From Planctomycetota bacterium (GTDB taxonomy: Bacteria; Planctomycetota; Phycisphaerae; Sedimentisphaerales; Anaerohalosphaeraceae), in NCBI GenBank assembly GCA_030637065.1, contig DAOVVQ010000115.1:1-10839 (forward strand): 10,839 nucleotides of DNA, given 5' to 3'. The translations under genes were made by a program, and so were the position numbers. This document shows, in pieces, positions 5,811-10,839 of the stretch; the first letter of the stretch is position 1; each line of letters starts with the position of its first letter. Under the pieces are notes generated by a model, which saw nothing but the letters and a program-made list of their open reading frames with translations, was not told the origin of the DNA and ran no database searches.

Positions 5811-8441
5811 TTATTGGGGCCGATGCCAAAGGGACCGCCAGTACAGTTGATCCATTTCAAAGACGTCAATGCTGTCCCGGCTGGGGTCAAAATCCGCCAC
5901 CAAAACGCCGAACTTCTTCAATTCACGGATGTACTGGCGATTGGGGGCGAAACCCGGCGTTGCCCATCGAGGCTCTGCATCAAACAGGGCCTTACCATCA
6001 CGAATCCGCGCGAGCATGGCCTGGTAATCCGGGTCGCTTTGTTGCATGTAGACATCCGGACACCTGCCCCAACCACCGGCTGCTTTGGCAAGCGGGGCGA
6101 GCAGAATGGGCGATTTTTCGGGACGCGTGAAGTTATAAAGCACATGATTACTGAATCGGGCCATCGGATCGTTTGGAACTATGATCCGTTCATTGGGACC
6201 GAAGTCGCGGCCAAGCAGTTCCATGCCGGGTTTGTATAATGGGCGGCGCTGATTGCTGTTTCGCCATTTATCGTAGGGCATTTCCAGCGGCGTGTCCTTC
6301 GCATGGCAACCCGTGCAGCGTTCCAGGAGCCCGCCGCCGGCAGCGCTGGCAGCAGTCCAGGCCTGTTCGAAGCGGTTTCGCGTTACCTCGTTACGCTGGG
6401 CGGCATAATTACCGGCATAGGGCGCACCCGATTCCAGCCACAGCCAGACCGTCCGCCATTCTTCGTCACTCGCCTTGATATCATAGTGTCCCTCCGTGAG
6501 CTTTGCCAGCAAGGGGCTTGCCGATGAACCAATGGTCCGGGGCGGCTGGTTGCCCATTCCATGCCGCCCGTCGGCTACCTGGAGCCGGGTAATGAGCGTG
6601 AAATAACTATGGTTCCACTTCATTCCCAGATCGCCTTCCAGCACAACATTGCCTTGCCGATCGTCGAAGCTGTGACACGAAACACAATGCTTGTCCAGGA
6701 TTGGTTGAATGTCCCGCGTGAAATCGAGCACATCCGGGAATCCGGTAAAAGGTGTTATTTTGTCAGGCGGTCGCTTCAGCGCCAAAACGTTACTCCCTGA
6801 AAGGCGGTACCGGGGTGTGGCCATTCGGTCTTCGTGGCACCCGACGCAACCTAACGTTTCGCCCGGCATCACCGAAGTGAAACTTTGCATGCGTTTCACA
6901 GAGAGATCGTTTTCGTCTAGCGCTACAAAAAACACCGGACGGTTGGCGGGAATCTCGAAAGACGCCGAACCATCCCGCTCGACGGGGACTGTGCCCAGCA
7001 CTCGTTCCAGCATATGCGTGCCGCCAAAGGAAACCAGATCCGGATCGCCCGTGAAACAAATGGGTTTGGGCAGAGGCTCAACGATCAAGAGCTTCTTGAT
7101 CTGGCCGCGATGGACCCCGGTCATATTGCGTCCATTGTAGACATCCGTGAGCACCATCCATCCGCTTTTCGATTCGGAATCCGTTCGGTCGGGAAGGATT
7201 GGTTCGCGTCTGCGCGGCATGATGGGCCGCGGTTCATGCAGGTCGTCGTAATACGGAAACGAGTAACTTCTCGCCAACCATTCTATATTGGCCCTTCTAA
7301 AATACTCCCTCCGGAAGGGCGAGGCAGCGATCCATTCCGGCGTGATGGATTGGGGCGCATTGGCGTTCTTGGGCGAGGCGTATAACTGGCCGCAGTTGCC
7401 CTGGCCGTCCATCACGAGGATCCGATGCTTGTCTGCCAGCAGGAAACAATCCTCACTGATGGCATACGGGTCGTGGGCCTCGATGCCGTCATGCGTCTCC
7501 AGGAAGGGATCATTCGTTAGACGCCCCTTGAACACCGTTACCGCGGAAAGGTCATCGGGGCCCCTCTCGGCGGACAGCATGGAAATCCTGCCAATATGCC
7601 CGGTTTTGCCGTGATTGTGGCAGAATGAGGCAATGACCTTATTCGTACCGGCAATGGGTTTGGCGTCGATCATCACGATTTTCGCGTGCATGTTCCCATA
7701 GTAAATCGTCTGGTTCGTGCCGTCAGGATTCATTGTCCAAAGGTGATGATACATCCAATTGCGGTCGACGTACTCCCATCGCGTGTAAAGGATGCGCCCG
7801 TCGGGCATGACCCACGGCGTGTTGTCATGCTCGATGCTCGCCGAAAGCTGGGTAATGTTACGCCCATCGCCATCGCAGCGATAGATCGTGCCTACCTGCG
7901 TCTCCAGGCAGCCGACCCAGCGTTTGGAACGGTTCGATACAAAGACAATGCCCCCGTCCGGCAAATAACTCGCCTCAATATCGTCGAAATCTCCACTGGT
8001 AAGCTGCCTTAAGCCCTGTCCGTCGATACCGATCTCGTAGAGATGGTAATGCGTCGACTCGGCCTTTCGATACGAAAACAGTATCTTTTGTCCATCATAA
8101 TACACCTGCGGATCGCGCACCGAACCGCCCATGGCGTCAAATATAACTGCCCGTTTACCCGTATGGATATTGAGCTTATAAATCTTGCCAATGTCGCCCT
8201 CGCCCTTGCCCGGAAAAAGATAGTTCGTTTCGTCATCGCCGTAATACCCGAAATTGGCATACCAATGGCCGTTGGCATAGGGCATTCTGGACACAAACAG
8301 GATATCCTCAATGTCCTTGAGCGGCCCAGCCAGGGCTTTCGTCACAACATTGCGTGAGAGGGTCTCCGGTTCCACGCCGAAACATGGGATACATAACCCA
8401 AGGAGCACTATGCACTTTGTAAATGTCGTGAAACAGTTCAT
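5811..8441 (-). CDS. Exported beta-propeller / three-heme c-type cytochrome, hydrazine synthase alpha-like family
   Basis: The 876-residue product starts with a Sec signal (hydrophobic residues about 10-22, start at 8441 supported by GGAG 7 nt upstream, 8449-8452). Residues of about 40-400 carry repeated TolB/PD40-type propeller blades: VYYDGQKILFSYRK, IEASYLPDGGIVFVSNR and TPWVMPDGRILYTRWEY show the blade pattern. Three CxxCH haem-attachment motifs follow: CVGCH at 532-536, CVSCH at 586-590 (within DIQPILDKHCVSCH, a typical planctomycete cytochrome segment) and CTGCH at 709-713. A propeller followed by a middle domain with haem and a C-terminal haem domain is the layout of the hydrazine synthase alpha family, which is widespread in planctomycetes outside anammox. 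True hydrazine synthesis is not suggested: no beta or gamma subunits are here, there are three haem motifs rather than two, and the neighbours are sulfatases. A periplasmic redox or electron-transfer role in glycan use is inference. It lies 127 bp after the oxidoreductase gene. Confidence 0.88.
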   Translation of the reverse strand: MNCFTTFTKCIVLLGLCIPCFGVEPETLSRNVVTKALAGPLKDIEDILFVSRMPYANGHWYANFGYYGDDETNYLFPGKGEGDIGKIYKLNIHTGKRAVIFDAMGGSVRDPQVYYDGQKILFSYRKAESTHYHLYEIGIDGQGLRQLTSGDFDDIEASYLPDGGIVFVSNRSKRWVGCLETQVGTIYRCDGDGRNITQLSASIEHDNTPWVMPDGRILYTRWEYVDRNWMYHHLWTMNPDGTNQTIYYGNMHAKIVMIDAKPIAGTNKVIASFCHNHGKTGHIGRISMLSAERGPDDLSAVTVFKGRLTNDPFLETHDGIEAHDPYAISEDCFLLADKHRILVMDGQGNCGQLYASPKNANAPQSITPEWIAASPFRREYFRRANIEWLARSYSFPYYDDLHEPRPIMPRRREPILPDRTDSESKSGWMVLTDVYNGRNMTGVHRGQIKKLLIVEPLPKPICFTGDPDLVSFGGTHMLERVLGTVPVERDGSASFEIPANRPVFFVALDENDLSVKRMQSFTSVMPGETLGCVGCHEDRMATPRYRLSGSNVLALKRPPDKITPFTGFPDVLDFTRDIQPILDKHCVSCHSFDDRQGNVVLEGDLGMKWNHSYFTLITRLQVADGRHGMGNQPPRTIGSSASPLLAKLTEGHYDIKASDEEWRTVWLWLESGAPYAGNYAAQRNEVTRNRFEQAWTAASAAGGGLLERCTGCHAKDTPLEMPYDKWRNSNQRRPLYKPGMELLGRDFGPNERIIVPNDPMARFSNHVLYNFTRPEKSPILLAPLAKAAGGWGRCPDVYMQQSDPDYQAMLARIRDGKALFDAEPRWATPGFAPNRQYIRELKKFGVLVADFDPSRDSIDVFEMDQLYWRSLWHRPQ

Positions 8442-8448
8442 CTTAGCG

Positions 8449-8452
8449 CTCC
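8449..8452 (-). promoter_or_regulatory. Ribosome binding site deciding the start of the propeller-haem protein
   Basis: GGAG lies 7 nt before the ATG at 8441 on the minus strand. An in-frame ATG 11 codons earlier (8474) has only a distant AAGGA and would place 11 extra residues ahead of the signal peptide, so 8441 is preferred. Confidence 0.7.
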
Positions 8453-8544
8453 AGTATTGAAAAAGTGCATTCATTCACACCGAAAGTATCCTTTGCAATC
8501 TCTCACGTCATCATTCTCCACAACAAATTATCTTAGCCCGTAGG

Positions 8545-8560
8545 GTGGGCCTTGGCCCAC
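8545..8560 (-). repeat. Perfect hairpin, part of a possible dispersed GTAGGGTGGGC-type repeat
   Basis: The sequence gtgggc-cttg-gcccac forms a 6-bp stem with a four-base loop, extendable to a 7-bp palindrome with a 2-base loop. It sits 8 bp after the TAA stop (8569-8571) of the oxidoreductase gene, next to an 8-bp palindrome gcggccgc (8561-8568), and is flanked by cccgtaggg (8537-8545). Sequences of the form GTAGGGTGGGC...GCCCAC are, from memory, common dispersed intergenic repeats in many environmental bacteria. No T-run follows on the minus strand, so it is not a classical intrinsic terminator, but it could protect or shape the 3' end of the upstream mRNA. Confidence 0.55.
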
Positions 8561-8568
8561 GCGGCCGC

Positions 8569-9903
8569 TTAGACCCCCCAGCCTTTTCGTGTTTCGGGAA
8601 AGATAAAGCGGTCCGCTTGCGGAAGGCCTTTGGCTTTCAGGTTTTCGCGGTCCCAGCGGATAGTCCGACCGGTGCGGATCGCCAGATTACCCAACAGGAT
8701 CATTTCGGTAAGATCGCACGAATAGTCGACAAAATTCGAACTTGGCTGAGCGCCATTGCCAATGCCGTCAAGCCATTCGTCCACAATATCGCCAACGCGA
8801 GGGAGCCATGGATCGGGCAGAACCTTTGCTCTGGCGACTTCCTGCATCTTGGTCTCAGGTATCAGACGCACTGTCGAGGGACGCATTCCCGGTGCATATA
8901 TAGTGCCCTTGCTGCCAAAGATAAATGCCCCTCCGCTTTTTGGTATTTCACGACCCTTCTCCAGGTCGGCTGGCCTCGGCGGTACTTTACCGCCGTCAAA
9001 CCATACGATCTTCACAGGCGGCTTGCCCCCTCTGGCAGGAAACTGGTACGTGACGACCGAGGACTTAGGAGTCCCAACCTCTGTCACTTCGGTAGTTTCA
9101 GCCGAAACACTCTGGGGTACGCCAAGCTCCAATCCCCATTTCAGCATATCAATAGTATGACAGCCGATATCTCCAAGGGGCCCCGTACCGAACGACCACC
9201 AACCACGCCATTTTTTAGGTGTGATCTGATCGCTGTAGTCATAATATTTTGAAGCGCCAAGCCAGAGGTCCCAGCTTAATGTATCCGGCGGCTCCATTGC
9301 TTCGGGCATCTGCGTTGCACCGTTCCCGCTTCGATTCGACCAGACATGTGCTTCGGTAACATCTCCGATAACGCCGGACTGGAGCCACTCGACTCCCGTT
9401 CGCAGAGAGGAAAAGGCGTGACCCTGGTTCCCCATCTGGGTTATCAGACCGGTCTTTTTTGCCAGCTTTTTTAGCTCGCTGCATTCCCAAAGGGTACGCG
9501 TCAGCGGCTTTTGGCAGAAAACATGTTTGCCTCGCTCCATCGCGGCCTTTGCCATGATGAAATGAGTGATATCAGGCGTGCCTATCATCACCGCATCGAT
9601 CTGGGAATCGTGGCGGTCGAGCATCCTGCGAAAATCCCGATACGTGGGAACTTTAGGATTATTACCATAAACCTCGGCAGCCAGCGAATCGTCGACGTCG
9701 GCAAAGGCAACGAGATTATGCTCATAAATGGCCCCTCGCCCCTTTAGCATTCCTGAATGGATGCCGCCAACGCCTATCATAGCGATATTGACCTTGTCAT
9801 TTGGCGAAAGGCTCTTTTGAGCAAGAAGAAGATTCGGAGCAAACGGAGCTGCTAAAGCTCCCGCTGTCATTGATTTTAGAAAAGTTCTGCGACTCTGGTT
9901 CAT
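8569..9903 (-). CDS. Tat-exported Gfo/Idh/MocA family oxidoreductase
   Basis: This 444-residue protein has a near-ideal Tat signal, S-R-R-T-F-L-K (residues 4-10), followed by an Ala-rich stretch to about residue 28. An N-terminal Rossmann fold follows: V-N-I-A-M-I-G-V-G-G (38-47) is the NAD(P)-binding loop, and a second strand ends in FADVDD (67-72). The family's usual E-K-P is Q-K-P here (131-133). The C-terminal domain shows WDLWLGAS (211-218), WRGWWSFGTGPLGDIGCHTID (232-252; Asp245 and His249 at the usual catalytic positions) and a closing GNLAIRTGR (405-413), matching the large planctomycete branch of the family. Such enzymes oxidise, reduce or, in GH109-like relatives, hydrolyse sugar derivatives with a tightly bound nicotinamide cofactor; Tat export fits a protein that folds around cofactor before export. 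The specific sugar is unknown. An AAGG (9912-9915) upstream of an A/T run serves as a weak ribosome site. The gap to the sulfatase upstream is 96 bp. Confidence 0.92.
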   Translation of the reverse strand: MNQSRRTFLKSMTAGALAAPFAPNLLLAQKSLSPNDKVNIAMIGVGGIHSGMLKGRGAIYEHNLVAFADVDDSLAAEVYGNNPKVPTYRDFRRMLDRHDSQIDAVMIGTPDITHFIMAKAAMERGKHVFCQKPLTRTLWECSELKKLAKKTGLITQMGNQGHAFSSLRTGVEWLQSGVIGDVTEAHVWSNRSGNGATQMPEAMEPPDTLSWDLWLGASKYYDYSDQITPKKWRGWWSFGTGPLGDIGCHTIDMLKWGLELGVPQSVSAETTEVTEVGTPKSSVVTYQFPARGGKPPVKIVWFDGGKVPPRPADLEKGREIPKSGGAFIFGSKGTIYAPGMRPSTVRLIPETKMQEVARAKVLPDPWLPRVGDIVDEWLDGIGNGAQPSSNFVDYSCDLTEMILLGNLAIRTGRTIRWDRENLKAKGLPQADRFIFPETRKGWGV

Positions 9904-9968
9904 AAAAAAAACCTTAAAAAAATCTGATCACTCTATTTAATTGACAAAATTAACGCTACTCGCCGCCG

Positions 9969-9988
9969 GCTTTCCGGATATCGGAAGC
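9969..9988 (-). terminator. Weak hairpin after the right-edge sulfatase gene
   Basis: gctttccg (9969-9976) and cggaagc (9982-9988) pair as a 7-bp stem with one bulged T and a five-base loop, 11 bp after the TAG stop of the sulfatase at 10000. No T-run follows in the direction of transcription, so full termination is doubtful; it may be an RNA-stabilising or partial attenuation structure between two co-transcribed genes. Confidence 0.25.
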
Positions 9989-9999
9989 TGCAACCTTTC

Positions 10000-10839
10000 C
10001 TATCTCAGCAGGCCCGGCTGGCGGGCCTGGTTTGCTATCTCTTCGTCATGAGCTTTGATCAGTCCGGTCAGGCGTTTGACGATTTCCGGATGTTCGCCCG
10101 CCACGTTTTTCGTTTCGCCGATGTCGGCTTCGAGATTATACAAACGTACCGTATCATATTTAACGGACACCTTTTTATTCCGCCCATCGCCGTCCGCCTT
10201 GATCTCACTGTACTTGCCGGGAAGAAACAGCTTCCATTTCCTTTGCCGCATCACGCCCTGGCCGTAATGGAAGGTTTTGCGGGGTGACGGCCCGCCACTG
10301 GTCAAAAAGTCCGACAGGTCGATCCCGTCGATCTTCTTTTCCGGTAGTTCTCCGCCGCACAGGGTCGCGAGAGTCGGCAGCAGATCGATCGAAGAAGCGA
10401 TCTCCGCACTCGTTCTACCCGCCTCGACAGTACCCGGCCAGCGGATCAGGCAAGGCACTCGCAGGCCGCCATCGTAAACGGTCATCTTGGCGCCACGCAG
10501 CGGATCGGCCTTTCCACCATGCTCGTTCTGGGTCAGCCACGGGCCGTTGTCCGATGTCAGGATCACCAACGTTTTCTCATCCATCCCGTTATCCTTGAGC
10601 GACTGAAGCACCTGTCCGACGCCCCAGTCGAGTTCGGCTATGACATCGCCATAAAGTCCAAGATCGGTAGTACCCTTGAATGCTTCCGACGCGAAGATTG
10701 GCGTATGCGGCATCGAATGTGCGAGATAGAGAAAGAAAGGTCCATCCTTCTGCTGCTCAATAAATCGGACGCCGCGCTCGGTATAGCGCTTGGTTAGATA
10801 GGCTTGGTCGGGCTCCTCTTCAATCGTCTCATTGCCTTC
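10000..10839 (-). CDS. Sulfatase (S1, arylsulfatase A-like), C-terminal part; N-terminus beyond right edge
   Basis: The frame is open to the window edge, giving 279 residues; the methionine encoded at 10713 is internal, because the 42 codons before it continue the family pattern (DGPFFLYLAHSMPHTP, residues 32-47). Visible sulfatase features are the A-H-S-M-P-H-T-P substrate/sulfate-binding segment, L-T-S-D-N-G (metal ligands Asp97-Asn98), the K-M-T-V-Y-D-G-G-L-R-V-P segment and R-W-P-G that follow it, M-R-Q-R-K-W-K-L-F, and a closing LYNLEADIGETKNVA. The formylglycine motif and the first metal ligands would lie in the missing N-terminal portion, so activity cannot be judged here. The protein ends shortly after this segment and lacks the C-terminal extension found in the other two long sulfatases, giving the compact arylsulfatase A/N-acetylgalactosamine-6-sulfatase shape. 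It is the first gene visible in the same-strand run. Confidence 0.92.
   Translation of the reverse strand, partial: EGNETIEEEPDQAYLTKRYTERGVRFIEQQKDGPFFLYLAHSMPHTPIFASEAFKGTTDLGLYGDVIAELDWGVGQVLQSLKDNGMDEKTLVILTSDNGPWLTQNEHGGKADPLRGAKMTVYDGGLRVPCLIRWPGTVEAGRTSAEIASSIDLLPTLATLCGGELPEKKIDGIDLSDFLTSGGPSPRKTFHYGQGVMRQRKWKLFLPGKYSEIKADGDGRNKKVSVKYDTVRLYNLEADIGETKNVAGEHPEIVKRLTGLIKAHDEEIANQARQPGLLR

Noticed and set aside
4011..6239. Long open frame on the plus strand, 742 codons, spanning the CSPSR sulfatase and parts of two other genes
   Set aside because: It overlaps three real minus-strand genes and their spacers, has no recognisable motif, and is explained by the absence of TTA/CTA/TCA codons in the sense genes.
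5811..8441. Reading the cluster as an anammox hydrazine synthase locus
   Set aside because: No beta or gamma subunit genes are nearby, the haem count and the residue four after the first CxxCH His differ from what I recall for HzsA, and the surroundings are glycan-degradation genes.
9919..9947. Possible promoter before the oxidoreductase (TTGTCA, 17-bp spacer, GATTTT on the minus strand)
   Set aside because: The -10 match is poor and transcription would begin only about ten bases before the ATG, leaving no room for a ribosome site; A/T richness alone explains it.

Overview
The window looks like accessory DNA from a PVC-group bacterium, most likely a planctomycete (Phycisphaerae/Sedimentisphaerales-like), although Kiritimatiellota or Lentisphaerota cannot be excluded. 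The reasons are a dense run of formylglycine-type sulfatases, Tat-exported Gfo/Idh/MocA oxidoreductases of the type abundant in planctomycetes, and a large propeller/c-type-heme protein related to the hydrazine synthase alpha family. The lineage call is inference from gene content, not from a marker gene.

Every gene I can support lies on the minus strand, so the transcription order runs from high to low coordinates: (1) a sulfatase entering from the right edge (10839-10000, N-terminus missing); (2) a Tat-exported Gfo/Idh/MocA oxidoreductase (9903-8569); (3) a secreted beta-propeller plus three-heme cytochrome, HzsA-like (8441-5811); (4) a Sec-exported sulfatase with a CSPSR motif (5774-4137); (5) a Sec-exported sulfatase with a CTASR motif (4090-2291); (6) a Tat/lipoprotein-type sulfatase with a CSPTR motif and an extra C-terminal beta-rich domain (2224-230); (7) the start of a further Tat-signal protein that runs off the left edge through a 21-bp in-frame tandem repeat (208-1). 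Gaps are about 21 to 127 bp and same-strand, so one or two long transcripts are plausible. The two widest gaps (8442-8568 and 9904-9999) each hold a hairpin just downstream of a stop codon. No stretch over 300 bases lacks a gene.

Taken together this reads as part of a locus for breaking down a heavily sulfated polysaccharide in the cell envelope or outside the cell. Four different sulfatases would remove sulfate esters from different positions or linkages, the Gfo/Idh enzyme would act on a released sugar (redox or NAD-dependent chemistry), and the multiheme propeller protein is an exported redox or binding protein of unknown task. No glycoside hydrolase, polysaccharide lyase, transporter, regulator or sulfatase-maturating enzyme is inside the window, so the polysaccharide cannot be named. 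The most interesting items are the HzsA-like triheme protein embedded among sulfatases, the uncharacterised C-terminal domain of the first sulfatase, and the heptapeptide repeat at the left edge.
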